From positions 419,926 to 483,925 of the forward strand of contig NZ_SCFN01000004.1 in assembly GCF_004138285.1 (NCBI RefSeq): a stretch of 64,000 nucleotides of DNA. Reading direction: 5' to 3'. The notes beneath the pieces were generated by a model. That model made no database searches, had not been told where the DNA came from, and saw only the letters and a program-made list of their open reading frames with translations. Source of the stretch: Gottfriedia acidiceleris (lineage in GTDB: Bacteria; Bacillota; Bacilli; Bacillales; Bacillaceae_G). The position numbers and the translations under genes are program-made. Positions 20,101-27,928 of this stretch are shown here, in pieces (position 1 is the first letter of the stretch; every line of letters starts with the position of its first letter).

Positions 20101-21336
20101 ATGCAAATTACTGATCCACAGGTGAAGGAAATGCAAGATGCTGGGATGGAAGTAGATTTATCGGATACTACTTTGCAATATAGTTTAAACAATTCAATTC
20201 CAATGTTTGTTCATATGGATAAAGATGGGAAGTTTTCTGAAGACATTGTGATGCATCCAGAAATACCAGTTCAAAGTTTCACGGTTAAAGGTAGAGATGT
20301 TGCTGTAAATAGTCCAGTAGATAAAAACTATTATTTTATTAAAGAGGGTACACCAAACGCATATATCACTAGCCCAATAAAAGAAGTAACGATGGGTGAT
20401 ACCGTAAAGGCAACTCTGAAATTAGATAATATTTCATCCCTATCATCTGCTAGTTGGACTTTCGCAAATCTAGATAAAAACTTTGAGATTGTCGATGCCA
20501 AACCAAATGCAGAGTTAAGCCAATATGGAGAAGCAAAAGTGACTCTTACGAATTCAAGTAGTCCAACTGTACAATTGGATCTACCATCATCAACTCAAAT
20601 AAATGACAAAGTTGCTGCGGTCGATCTTACTCTAAAAGTGAAAGATTCTGTCTTTACTACTTCTGTCAAACTAGATCCTACTGTATCGATTATCAATTCA
20701 GAAGGAACTACTAATTTAATTAAAGCTGGATATACGTGGGGGTTATTATCTTCCTTCTCTGAACTTGAAGGTCCGCTTAATGCTGAAGGTTTTTTACTTC
20801 CAGGTACAACAAATAAATATAAAAATGTAGATTGGCCAAACTCGGGTGCATCCATTAAACTAACACAATCAAATTGTAACGTATTTGATATTACACCGAA
20901 TTTAGTGAAGGATGTCAACCGCTTCTCAATTTCAAAATTACCACTAACTGGTGATTCATGGAAATGGGAATTCACTTTACCAGGTCACTTTATGGTCAAA
21001 ATTCCGATGATGTCTGGTTTTGAATACAATGGTACTCTGTATGGTCAACAAAAGAAACTTGCAAGCTCCTACTTTATTAAACAGGCTGTTGCAGGAGATG
21101 TAAATCAAGATAATGTGATTGATGTTCTAGATGCACTATACATCCAAACATATTGGGGCACGAGCAAACGAGAAGCCGATATTAATTTTGATGGAAAAGT
21201 TGATGTGAATGATCTGAGTTTTGTAGAAAAGAATTATCTGAAACAAAATCAATATGTAGAGAATGCACCTGAACCTCTAAAACAATATAAATCTGCTACT
21301 TTAGAAAGTATTAAAATTGCTTTAGGCGTACAATAA
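17146..21336 (+). CDS. Vpr-like subtilisin (S8) with C-terminal dockerin, paralog C
   Basis: A 1396-aa secreted protease, the plus-strand member of the trio. Signal peptide to about residue 39, I9-like propeptide (about 88-205), S8 domain with D255 (VIDTGID), H309 (EHGTHVSG) and S629 (SGTSMATP), and a PA insert between the His and Ser. A Fn3-like region and beta domains follow. The dockerin-like segment has GDVNQDNVIDVLDA and ADINFDGKVDVND and is followed by the tail YKSATLESIKIALGVQ. A ribosome site (AAGAGGAAAA) precedes the ATG. A G+C-rich hairpin follows the stop. Similarity to B is visibly higher than to A (for example NDPYFPTSTAINYAVL is shared by B and C), so B and C look like the most recent duplicate pair, now split by the regulator gene. 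Confidence 0.93.
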   Translation: MNKKEQRWLSQTVKKSTPIVLSLGLILPSTHSGLTKAAAKTKSNTEINAEKILASLTDEQRAALQKSEAKELYGLQGFDEKELKEDKEISVIVQFKSKPEHVAVVDAALDGKSLTRDVAQSKVDQDHSTFLNDLKQIFPAKAGMQRSLPSTGKGLNMVETPYQIKRSFKTSYNGVSMTLPANQVESLMQSDVVQAIYKDTTFTIEPPSIAESNGKPVKSDKPESTVTGDPVSFLGVDKLHEEGITGKGVKVAVIDTGIDYNHPDLKDAYKGGYDFVNNDSDPMETTYEDWKKSGSPEFAGNGSAYYTEHGTHVSGTIASQAKSNSEVSVTGIAPDADLYVYRVLGPYGSGTSSNIIAAIDQAVISGMDVMNLSLGAALNDPYFPTSTAINYAVLSGVTAVIAAGNSGPGFYTLGSPGAAALALTVGASDISMPITTMKGNVASGSSIDLQTMARSFSDDLTTFKGKSFEMVDVGLGSDDDYINKDVTGKIALVERGTYALAYKIKFAKKHGAKAVLLYNNVEGHIGAYLGEASDFIPTFSVTQQDGQALKTQVAGGNNKFTFTDVSVTETEGDKLADFSSRGPSLANFDVKPEVVAPGVSVLSTVPAYITNTSTPTDYSSAYARMSGTSMATPHVAGIAALMLQANPNLQPEDIKTLLMNTADPLNGDYLPYEQGAGRVDPNEAIHPKMEVQVKDETLIPFGEEMVKIDEKTGGISFGELYTGEDLSINKKMTLQNLEKENKKLTATVHFQKIKGTSDPTTSGIKLAVDPVIQVKKNETKNVNVSLTFPKTAKEGVYTGYIILTNQKDKNEQYRIPFSIRAVEEGFYGYALNKATTTLEYRISQTEPMGMASGTVAPVLTFNMKTPMKKMDIVWQDGKTGQDLGYATSLDLSYFNTNTQIISPLGILGSYYPFTGDPDHPISAIAQNAKPGYYKIKLISTNATGKTFTGYLDLYVDIEQPEVTTSLDQESPFHEYKPGQETYPFSMQITDPQVKEMQDAGMEVDLSDTTLQYSLNNSIPMFVHMDKDGKFSEDIVMHPEIPVQSFTVKGRDVAVNSPVDKNYYFIKEGTPNAYITSPIKEVTMGDTVKATLKLDNISSLSSASWTFANLDKNFEIVDAKPNAELSQYGEAKVTLTNSSSPTVQLDLPSSTQINDKVAAVDLTLKVKDSVFTTSVKLDPTVSIINSEGTTNLIKAGYTWGLLSSFSELEGPLNAEGFLLPGTTNKYKNVDWPNSGASIKLTQSNCNVFDITPNLVKDVNRFSISKLPLTGDSWKWEFTLPGHFMVKIPMMSGFEYNGTLYGQQKKLASSYFIKQAVAGDVNQDNVIDVLDALYIQTYWGTSKREADINFDGKVDVNDLSFVEKNYLKQNQYVENAPEPLKQYKSATLESIKIALGVQ

Positions 21337-21384
21337 TCTATCTTTCTTATATTTCCAATACTATTACGATCGATTTTAAACTAC

Positions 21385-21415
21385 AAAAGCCCCCTGTACT
21401 ATTCGGGGGGCTTTT
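21385..21415 (+). terminator. Terminator after subtilase C
   Basis: AAAAGCCCCC / GGGGGGCTTTT hairpin with a 10-nt loop, about 48 nt after the stop. Strong G+C stem, short T-run. Confidence 0.9.
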
Positions 21416-21764
21416 CAGTGCGTTGCTATATATTGTTATCAATACTGAAAAAGTTCGAACACTAAGTAAACTTCGTTGGAAAAGTAGTATATTTTATTGT
21501 TATGACTGAGGTATTACTAATATATCTCTACTATTCATTACGGACATATTGTCACACTCAGAATTTATTTCTTATAATCAAGAAATTTGTAGATATTTCC
21601 CGGGAATTTGTAAAAATTTGAAATAAAATAAATAAAATGAAATGAAATAAAATCTACTATTCAAAAGCATTATATTTATCGTATCGCTTTCTTTACCACA
21701 TATTTTTAAATAAAGTATTAAGACATTGGATTTAATTACAAGTTGTATCTGCCAGCTATACGAA
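21416..21764. other. Intergenic region, nothing recognised
   Basis: AT-rich; includes a low-complexity run of AAATAAAATGAAAT-like units near 21620-21655. Confidence 0.5.
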
Positions 21765-21803
21765 TCAAAAAAGCCGATACACCTTTACTTATGTATCGAC
21801 CTT
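21765..21803 (-). terminator. Terminator after RacA-like gene
   Basis: Stem of CGATACA / TGTATCG with flanking partial pairing and six T on the minus strand, about 80 nt downstream of the gene. Confidence 0.7.
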
Positions 21804-21885
21804 TAAGTACTTATTAAAATAAGCAATTTCAATTGTTCTTAATTCATTTTTACAAGATTAGCATAAAAAGATTTTAATAGGCCCC

Positions 21886-22593
21886 TTATTTTCTAAATAA
21901 TGAGAAAAGCCATCCCCATTTTTCTTTAGGCTTTTGTATCACAACTTCTAAACGTCTATTAAAATCTTCTTGTGAACGCCATTCTTTTTTCTGTTCTTCA
22001 CGCATGTTTTGTATTTCTTCTTGAAAAAAATCAATTTTTTGTTTTTCTTGCTCCAATAATGTTTCGTATTGGATCTTTTGTTGTTCTGCTAATTTTTCAA
22101 TTTTGATATAAGTTTTTTGGGATGAATTTCCAATATTTGCACTTATATCATGATGATCTTGTTGGAGCCTGGATACTGCAGTTTTAAGTTCTGACATATC
22201 ATTTTTTAGTTGAACATTCATTTCACGTGCAGCTGCGAGTTCACCAACTAAAAATCTTAAAAACTCTTTTAATTGATTTGGATCATGTGGTAAATTTTCA
22301 TATGTATCGGATATCGCAATCTGTGTTTGATCGAAACCTTCTAATCTTTCTTTTTGTTGAAATACGAGGTCTTTTGCAGTATCTTCCAGGGGCTTATCTG
22401 TATCGCGTAACGCTATAAGCACTTTAATGTCGGATTGAACAAATATACGCCGATCGCCATCTTTCAAGAACTCATATCCATTGCGCTCTAAGATTAGGCC
22501 ATACTTTCGAACAGTAGGCGTTGCAATCCCCAGTTCTTCTGCTACTTCCTTGGAAGAAAAAGCTCGTTCATTCGGTTGTATATCACTTCGCAT
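21886..22593 (-). CDS. MerR-HTH coiled-coil protein (RacA/DUF3967-like)
   Basis: A 235-aa protein. Residues about 8-60 are a MerR-type helix-turn-helix (SSKEVAEELGIATPTVRKYG) with a wing (DGDRRIFVQSDI). A long coiled coil follows (about 95-205, rich in E, K, Q), then a basic C-terminus ending KEKWGWLFSLFRK with amphipathic, membrane-affine character. This order is that of RacA-like chromosome-anchoring proteins and of DUF3967 proteins often found on Bacillus plasmids. The start was moved 53 codons in from the longest frame, because ATG 22593 has a GGGGG ribosome site at the right distance while the extension reads as non-coding. Function in DNA anchoring or plasmid-type segregation is inference. 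The flanking DNA shows no other plasmid gene. Confidence 0.75.
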   Translation of the reverse strand: MRSDIQPNERAFSSKEVAEELGIATPTVRKYGLILERNGYEFLKDGDRRIFVQSDIKVLIALRDTDKPLEDTAKDLVFQQKERLEGFDQTQIAISDTYENLPHDPNQLKEFLRFLVGELAAAREMNVQLKNDMSELKTAVSRLQQDHHDISANIGNSSQKTYIKIEKLAEQQKIQYETLLEQEKQKIDFFQEEIQNMREEQKKEWRSQEDFNRRLEVVIQKPKEKWGWLFSLFRK

Positions 22594-22890
22594 AACGGAC
22601 CCCCTTTTTAACAAATATGAAGGATTTTTAGGCATATTGCAACATATATCACTCTGTGATACAAAGAAACAAGTGGAGATTTCCGACTTCAATAGTTTTG
22701 AGAGTAGCGCTCTTATCAAAACATTTTCCAATAAAAAAGTTGGAAACGGCAAAAGTTACGATTTGAACATTTGCTCCATGAATTGTTCTACAAGTAAATC
22801 TTAGAAAAGCGATATGAACGACTTATGAACAACTCATTGCAGAAAAATTACAACACCAGCAAAATGTATACTTTTGTTCTGATTCTTTAC
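22594..22890. other. Intergenic region, no supported gene
   Basis: Several short frames on both strands look faintly coding but none has a ribosome site or a recognisable motif. Confidence 0.4.
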
Positions 22891-22926
22891 AAAAAAATGA
22901 CTCCCAACTTTTATAAGACAGGAGCC
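22891..22926 (-). terminator. Terminator after zinc ribbon gene
   Basis: Minus-strand stem GGCTCC / GGGAGTC with one G-U pair, 15-nt loop and seven T. Confidence 0.6.
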
Positions 22927-22954
22927 GACTAATTTAGCTTTAACATAAGGCAAT

Positions 22955-23236
22955 CTATATCGTTTTAAAAGCTTGTTTAAAACCTTCAATTCCACCATAA
23001 TCTATTAGACCGACATTACCACAATTTAAACATTTAAACGGAATCGTTCCACCAAGTCCCATTGTTTGTGATAAATAAGGTTTATCACTTACCACTTCAT
23101 ACGATTTAATTTTATCAGCCAATTCACCAACGCCATTTGGATAATATTTTCCGTAAGACTGAACAGCACCTTTATTACCACAATTAAGACAACTTACATT
23201 TTCCTGGACAGTGTATAACTCAACAGACTTCTTCAA
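22955..23236 (-). CDS. Small zinc-ribbon protein of unknown function
   Basis: A 93-aa protein with two CLNCGN knuckles at about residues 17-22 and 69-74, a four-cysteine zinc ribbon. The spacer contains a YGKYYPNGVGELADKI segment. No membrane segment or signal peptide. It starts with TTG 23236, chosen because GGAGAG lies 7 nt upstream. I do not recognise a named family. Proteins of this kind bind nucleic acid or act as small structural partners, but nothing here shows which. It has its own terminator and is not obviously in an operon. Confidence 0.7.
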   Translation of the reverse strand: MKKSVELYTVQENVSCLNCGNKGAVQSYGKYYPNGVGELADKIKSYEVVSDKPYLSQTMGLGGTIPFKCLNCGNVGLIDYGGIEGFKQAFKTI

Positions 23237-23370
23237 TCCGTTCTCTCCTTTTTGTATAAAGTAGTCTTTTTTATTTTAACTGAATAACCGCTTTACCTAA
23301 ATAGGTTATTAAAAATATATACTAATTAATACTTAATCATCTAGAGCTATTAAAATGATAGTGAAATCCC

Positions 23371-23410
23371 CTAAAAAAACCCCTTTTCTCACTTAAGAAA
23401 ACTAGGGGAT
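23371..23410 (-). terminator. Terminator after aldo/keto reductase
   Basis: ATCCCCT / AGGGG-type stem around an 18-nt loop with seven T on the minus strand, 25 nt after the stop. Confidence 0.8.
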
Positions 23411-23434
23411 AAACTCATTATATTAAACTTAACA

Positions 23435-24424
23435 TTAATTTGAACTTAAGGCACCAACTACCGGATGTGGTACATACGGCTCTTCCAAATACGCAACATC
23501 CTCGGCCGTTAACTTAACCGACAATGCCCCTACTGAATCCTCAAGATGAGAAATTTTAGTAGCACCAATAATAGGAGCAGCAACTGGTTCTTTATGTAGT
23601 AACCAAGCAAGTGCAATTTGCGATCTTGATACTCCTAGTTTTTCAGCAATCTCTGCAACACGCTCCACAACAAGTCGGTCTGTATTTTCAGTTGCACCGT
23701 ATTTAGATTTTTGAGTTTCATCAGTTTCAGATCTTAGCGTCGTATTTGACCAGTCACGAGTCAATCTTCCTGATGCAAGTGGGCTATATGGAATTACGCC
23801 AATTTTTTCTTCTTTACATAGGGGTAACATCTCTCTTTCCTCTTCACGGTATATGAGGTTGAGATGATTTTGCATCGATACAAATTTGGTCCATCCATTT
23901 TTATCAGCAACATGTAGAGCCTTCAAAAACTGCCATGCATACATAGCGGAAGCACCGATATATCTTACCTTTCCAGCTTTCACTAAATCATGAAGTGCTT
24001 CCATTGTTTCTTCAATTGGAGTATTATAATCCCAGCGATGTATTTGGTATAAGTCCACATAATCTGTTCCAAGGCGTTTAAGACTTTTATCAATTTCGCT
24101 CATAATATGTTTTCGGGAAAGTCCTGAGCCGTTAGGACCTTTATGCATAGGGAAATAAACCTTCGTTGCAAGGACAATTTCATCTCTATTGGCATAATCT
24201 TTTAAAGCCCGCCCTAAAAATTCTTCACTAGTTCCGTCTGAGTAGACATTGGCCGTATCAAAAAAATTGATTCCTAAGTCCAGTGCTTTTTTAATGATTG
24301 TACGACTACTTTCCTCATCGATTACCCATGGATGAATCCATCGTTTTGCATCCCCAAATCCCATACATCCAAGGCAAAGTCTAGATATTTCTAATCCCGT
24401 ATTCCCAAGCTTTGTATATTCCAT
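23435..24424 (-). CDS. Aldo/keto reductase
   Basis: A 329-aa NADPH-dependent oxidoreductase of the aldo/keto reductase (beta/alpha)8 family. Signature: FFDTANVYSDGTSEEFLGRA with catalytic Asp and Tyr, ATKVYF carrying the catalytic lysine, and YQIHRWD with the catalytic histidine. The C-terminal GATKISHLEDSVGA segment is the phosphate-binding part. Length is normal. It reduces carbonyls with NADPH; the substrate cannot be read from sequence. It resembles the YghZ/IolS-type subgroup. Monocistronic by appearance, with a terminator after it and a 76-bp gap to the phosphatase gene upstream. Confidence 0.92.
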   Translation of the reverse strand: MEYTKLGNTGLEISRLCLGCMGFGDAKRWIHPWVIDEESSRTIIKKALDLGINFFDTANVYSDGTSEEFLGRALKDYANRDEIVLATKVYFPMHKGPNGSGLSRKHIMSEIDKSLKRLGTDYVDLYQIHRWDYNTPIEETMEALHDLVKAGKVRYIGASAMYAWQFLKALHVADKNGWTKFVSMQNHLNLIYREEEREMLPLCKEEKIGVIPYSPLASGRLTRDWSNTTLRSETDETQKSKYGATENTDRLVVERVAEIAEKLGVSRSQIALAWLLHKEPVAAPIIGATKISHLEDSVGALSVKLTAEDVAYLEEPYVPHPVVGALSSN

Positions 24425-24500
24425 TTCAAAATCCTCACTTTCAGAAATATGTAATCTATTAATCTTAAAAAGTACAATTAATAATGCTCTTTAAACTAAA

Positions 24501-25085
24501 CTATACCTGGACTAATTCACTAAAATTATGATTGATAATCTCTACTAATTTAAATTCCCTGTTCTCATATTCAAACTTCAAAATGCAACAATTTCCTATC
24601 CGATCTTGTTGTGTAATAGAGCTAGTATGTTCCCAGCACCTCATAAAATTTCTCAATGCTGCTCCATGAGAAACAGCTAATACCACTTCATTATCTTCTT
24701 CCATTATTTTTTGACATGTAGTAGCAATTCTTTGTTGCAATTCTTTTTGGTCTTCTCCGCCAAACTTAACAAAAAAGTCACCATAAGGCAGCGTTGGATT
24801 TAAATCTTCACTTTCACCTTCAAACGTTCCGAAATTCCATTCTTTTAATCCTTTTAATCTTGTATACGGCAATTCCGTCACGATCTCTAACGTATCACTC
24901 GCTCTTTCTGAAGTGGAACAATAGGCATGGTCGAAAATAATATTTTGTTCTTTAAAGTATTTCGCAGCAGTCTCTGCCTGTTTAATTCCTAATTCTGTTA
25001 GAGGTGAATCACACCAACCTTGAATCTTCCTTCTTTTATTAAATAATGTTTGCCCATGTCTCATTAAATAAAAAGTCTTTTTCAT
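24501..25085 (-). CDS. Histidine phosphatase family protein
   Basis: A 194-aa cytosolic phosphatase of the phosphoglycerate-mutase-like superfamily. The RHG catalytic motif is at residues 9-11 (MRHGQTLFN), with the arginine of STSERASDT, an acid residue in KEWNFGTFEGE, and the second histidine in VSHGAALR. The size and the FEG motif fit the broad-specificity PhoE/CobC-like group rather than glycolytic mutase. It dephosphorylates small phosphoesters; the substrate is unknown. The AAAGGGGG site precedes ATG 25085. Confidence 0.9.
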   Translation of the reverse strand: MKKTFYLMRHGQTLFNKRRKIQGWCDSPLTELGIKQAETAAKYFKEQNIIFDHAYCSTSERASDTLEIVTELPYTRLKGLKEWNFGTFEGESEDLNPTLPYGDFFVKFGGEDQKELQQRIATTCQKIMEEDNEVVLAVSHGAALRNFMRCWEHTSSITQQDRIGNCCILKFEYENREFKLVEIINHNFSELVQV

Positions 25086-25295
25086 TTGTATCCCCCTTTT
25101 TGAATCTTAAAAGCACATTTTAAAAATCAAGTGGTACGAATTCATTTGACCTTTTTTTAGCCTCAAAACTTAATTACAACTTACAATCTTATATTATCAA
25201 TATATTAATTTTAATCGTTAGCATATTCCTCTCAAATAATTGCCTATTACTCTTAAATCCTCGTAAAAAATTAACTTATAAATTATTCAAAAACC

Positions 25296-25333
25296 AAAAA
25301 AGCCCAAACCCACTTTATATTTAGGTTTGAGCC
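25296..25333 (-). terminator. Terminator of the S-box operon
   Basis: GGTTTGAGC pairs with GCCCAAACC (one G-U) around a 13-nt loop, with six T on the minus strand, 34 nt after the ATP-grasp stop. A near copy lies at 39806. Confidence 0.85.
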
Positions 25334-25366
25334 ATTTCATTTCAAAGTAATTTCAAAGAGAATTCC

Positions 25367-26323
25367 TTAAGATGTTGCTGTTGTAGTGTATTTTTCTTCC
25401 AAAGTCTTCTTTAAAAATGAAGCTAATTCGAGCATTCCGTATTTTCCAGCTTTTTCTTCTGCATCTGAGTTATAGTTCGTATTTGTATTGATATCGTAAG
25501 TAAAAATTGTCCCTTCAGCATTTCTGATAAATTCGATTCCCGCAACTTGAACATTATTATTAGCTAGGACTTCTTTATATTTATTTATAATTTCGTCTTC
25601 AAAGCCTTCAATGATTTGGAACTTAGGCTTCTCTTCTACTTCTTCTCCTACTGGGCAGAATAAATCGCCAATTTGGCATGCATCAGCTGGGCATAGTTCA
25701 AATCCTTCCGAAGTATCTACTCTAACAGCATAGACAAAGTTTCCGCCTACAAACTCACAACGAGTGATGTAGCTTTCAGGTGATTGGATGTATTCTTGAA
25801 TAAGTGTAATTCCATCGACTGGTTCTTCAAAAGTCGGTCCTTCTACATAAGCTTTTAAAGCCTCAATACTATGGAATAGCTGTACTCCTAAGCCTTTACC
25901 AGCACGATTATGCTTCGTAATAAATGACTGTCCAGCAAAGCTACTAGCTGCCTTAATAATGTTTTGTTTTCCAACTGCAGCGATCGTTTTAGGAGTCTTC
26001 ACACCATACTTGTTTAGCTCTAAATATTGTAAAACCTTACTAACTTCTAACTTCAGGGCATTCGTTCCGTTTAATACCGTACGACCATGTGCTTCAAGCC
26101 AAGCTAAAACTTGCCCAGTAAATTCAGCTGCAAAACGATGATCCCGTGTATGAGAAGAAGCACTCATTCGACTATAAAAAATCCCTTCAGGTGGTTCTGT
26201 TGATAAATCCACCGTACCTTCGTCTAAATGCCATTCCTCATAAGGAACTCCAAGCTCCTCTAACCTTTTTGTTAAATGGATTGTCCACTCACTGTTTTCA
26301 TGAATTACATATACCTTACTCAT
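25367..26323 (-). CDS. ATP-grasp ligase (RimK/D-Ala-D-Ala ligase-like)
   Basis: A 318-aa ATP-grasp protein. An N-terminal pre-ATP-grasp domain (1 to about 100) with IFYSRMSASSHTRD is followed by the ATP-binding core: the lysine of SFITKHNRAGKGLGVQLF (about 155-170), hinge acid residues in LIQEYIQSP, and the magnesium/catalytic end VAGIEFIRNAEGTIFTYDINTNTNYN with Glu, Asp and Asn ligands. Such enzymes join a carboxylate to an amine, thiol or hydroxyl through an acyl-phosphate. The substrate is unknown. It starts 15 nt behind the flavin monooxygenase gene, so the two are cotranscribed under the upstream SAM riboswitch. A role in making or salvaging a sulfur-containing amide or peptide is inference from that context. 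Confidence 0.87.
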   Translation of the reverse strand: MSKVYVIHENSEWTIHLTKRLEELGVPYEEWHLDEGTVDLSTEPPEGIFYSRMSASSHTRDHRFAAEFTGQVLAWLEAHGRTVLNGTNALKLEVSKVLQYLELNKYGVKTPKTIAAVGKQNIIKAASSFAGQSFITKHNRAGKGLGVQLFHSIEALKAYVEGPTFEEPVDGITLIQEYIQSPESYITRCEFVGGNFVYAVRVDTSEGFELCPADACQIGDLFCPVGEEVEEKPKFQIIEGFEDEIINKYKEVLANNNVQVAGIEFIRNAEGTIFTYDINTNTNYNSDAEEKAGKYGMLELASFLKKTLEEKYTTTATS

Positions 26324-26338
26324 TTTAATAACCCCTTT

Positions 26339-27388
26339 CTAGCTTTTTATTAAACTACGTTTTTGTTCTACTAATGGCATAACCTGTTTTGAAAAGCGTT
26401 CCATTTCCTCTAGTTGAGGTGAAAATTGTAATAATAATAAGTCTAAGCCAGCTTCTTCATATTGTAAAATTCGGTCTGCAATTTGCTCTGGTGTTCCTAC
26501 TAGATTTGGTCTAAGACCACGATTTGAAACTGAGTAATCTTGTAATTGAATTTGTTGTTCTAATTGTGATTTTGTAGTGAAGTCTTTAAAGCCAGCATAA
26601 CCGCTTGAATCTTTTACAGTCGTAATTTTTTCTAGCTCAGCCAAAGCCTCTTCTTCTGTATCTCTACAAATAACATAAGCAGCCATACCGAAAGAACTTA
26701 ATGGTGCATTGCCAGATTGTTCACGGCGTACCTTCATATCTGTTACTTTTTGATTAATTTCTTCAACTGTTCCACCGTGCATTACATATGCATCACATTT
26801 TTCAACAATTGTTTGCTTACCTTTTTCACTTTCACCACCTGCATAAAGTATAGGGTTTGGTCTTTGAACTGGTTTTGGAGCAAGCTTCGTATCCTTTAAG
26901 TCATAAAATTTCCCTGAATAATTGAACGTTTCTTCTGTCCATAAGCCTTTTAGGACATCAATAAACTCCTCTGTACGAGCATAACGCTCATCATGTTCTG
27001 TAAAAATACCGCCATATTGACGCGCTTCTTCCGCCCACCATGCAGAAACGACGTTTAGCGTAAAACGACCGTTACTGATTTGATCAATATTTGCAGCCAT
27101 TTTTGCTGTTACTGCTGGATTATGAAAACCTGGACGAATCGCGGTCATAATTTCGATTTTTTCCGTCACTGCAGCAAGTGCCGCTGCTGTTGACCAAGCT
27201 TCAAGTGAATCATGCTCTGGTCCTTTAATATCGTTTAAATATAATTCAGCTATTAAAGTAGTCGAATATCCCCATTTTTCAGCAGATTGAATGACCTCTT
27301 TAGCATATTCAAAGGTTGGCGGCATACTTTCGTCTTCCACATTTCGTAACCAGCCTCCAAAAATCGGTAACCAAAAACCATATTTCAT
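26339..27388 (-). CDS. LLM-class FMN-dependent monooxygenase (SfnG/SsuD-like)
   Basis: A 349-aa luciferase-like monooxygenase. Start set at ATG 27388 behind AAGGAGAG, seven codons inside the longest frame. The TIM-barrel flavin fold shows in MKYGFWLPIFGGW, TAIRPGFHNPAVTAKM, SNGRFTLNVVSAWWAEE, HDERYARTEEFIDVLKGLW and PNPILYAGGESEKGK. The closest remembered families are alkanesulfonate monooxygenase SsuD and dimethylsulfone monooxygenase SfnG, which release sulfite or methanesulfinate using reduced FMN. It heads a two-gene operon under a SAM-I riboswitch, so it should be expressed in sulfur limitation, which supports a sulfur-scavenging substrate. No flavin reductase gene is nearby; the enzyme would rely on one elsewhere. 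The exact substrate is open. Confidence 0.88.
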   Translation of the reverse strand: MKYGFWLPIFGGWLRNVEDESMPPTFEYAKEVIQSAEKWGYSTTLIAELYLNDIKGPEHDSLEAWSTAAALAAVTEKIEIMTAIRPGFHNPAVTAKMAANIDQISNGRFTLNVVSAWWAEEARQYGGIFTEHDERYARTEEFIDVLKGLWTEETFNYSGKFYDLKDTKLAPKPVQRPNPILYAGGESEKGKQTIVEKCDAYVMHGGTVEEINQKVTDMKVRREQSGNAPLSSFGMAAYVICRDTEEEALAELEKITTVKDSSGYAGFKDFTTKSQLEQQIQLQDYSVSNRGLRPNLVGTPEQIADRILQYEEAGLDLLLLQFSPQLEEMERFSKQVMPLVEQKRSLIKS

Positions 27389-27520
27389 TTTTATTCTCTC
27401 CTTCACCATTAAAATTGTCTAGTTTTCACATCGATTAAGTTGGGTTTATTTTTAATGGAATTCTTCTCAAAACCGAAGTACTACGGATTACGGGTTAGGT
27501 TCAACCTCCTATGTAAATAA

Positions 27521-27554
27521 GAAAATAAAAAGCCTCTTTCATTCAGAAAGAGGC
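27521..27554 (-). terminator. S-box attenuator (intrinsic terminator)
   Basis: Perfect GCCTCTTTC / GAAAGAGGC stem with a 5-nt loop and TTTTTATTTT on the minus strand. It lies between the SAM aptamer and the monooxygenase gene, so it is the expression platform: with SAM bound, transcription stops here. Confidence 0.92.
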
Positions 27555-27573
27555 ATCGGAAACAATTTGTTTT

Positions 27574-27680
27574 CGACTTATCTATCAGAATGATTTCATT
27601 CTGCAGGAAGTGGCACCGTTCCTTAATAAGGAGGTTGCCGGACGTCATAGGGCCTGATCCCTCGGTCACTCTCGATAAGT
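27574..27680 (-). promoter_or_regulatory. SAM-I (S-box) riboswitch aptamer
   Basis: Read on the minus strand from 27680: P1 5' arm ACTTATCGAGAGTGACC, then GAGGGATCAGGCCCTATGA, CGTCCGGCAACC, GGTGCCA, and the P1 3' arm GATAAGT near 27582-27576. These are the conserved S-box blocks in order. SAM-I riboswitches turn off methionine/cysteine and sulfur-assimilation genes when SAM is plentiful. A terminator follows at the expected distance. Confidence 0.95.
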
Positions 27681-27706
27681 TTGTGTTATGTAATTTCATT
27701 AACTGA

Positions 27707-27735
27707 ATCATAAATCCTAGTAAACGGATTGTCAA
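27707..27735 (-). promoter_or_regulatory. Sigma-A promoter of the S-box operon
   Basis: Minus strand: TTGACA (27735-27730), 17-bp spacer, TATGAT (27712-27707). Transcription should start near 27700, about 20 nt before the aptamer. Confidence 0.85.
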
Positions 27736-27928
27736 TATAGGAATTTAAACATTTTTATTAAGATAGCGCTTTCATCATTGTATTTATTAGAAAAAATAAA
27801 ATTTTATAATTATTTATCATAAAAAGGAATTAATATTATTACGAAGTATTAAATACATAGTTCCAGTTCCCTTTAGTTTAACTTCAGCTTTTACTAGAAA
27901 TTCAAGGTTCAGATAAATTTGTTCCTAC
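27736..27928. other. Intergenic stretch, nothing recognised
   Basis: AT-rich DNA between the S-box promoter and a short open frame; no motif seen. Confidence 0.5.

Noticed and set aside
22594..22752. 53-codon N-terminal extension of the RacA-like protein
   Set aside because: Residues are unlike the family and an ATG with a strong ribosome site lies at the start of the HTH domain.
22481..22804. 107-codon plus-strand frame opposite the RacA-like gene
   Set aside because: Antisense shadow of the HTH coding region without a ribosome site.
27481..27735. 84-codon minus-strand frame over the S-box region
   Set aside because: It is the SAM riboswitch, its terminator and promoter read as protein.
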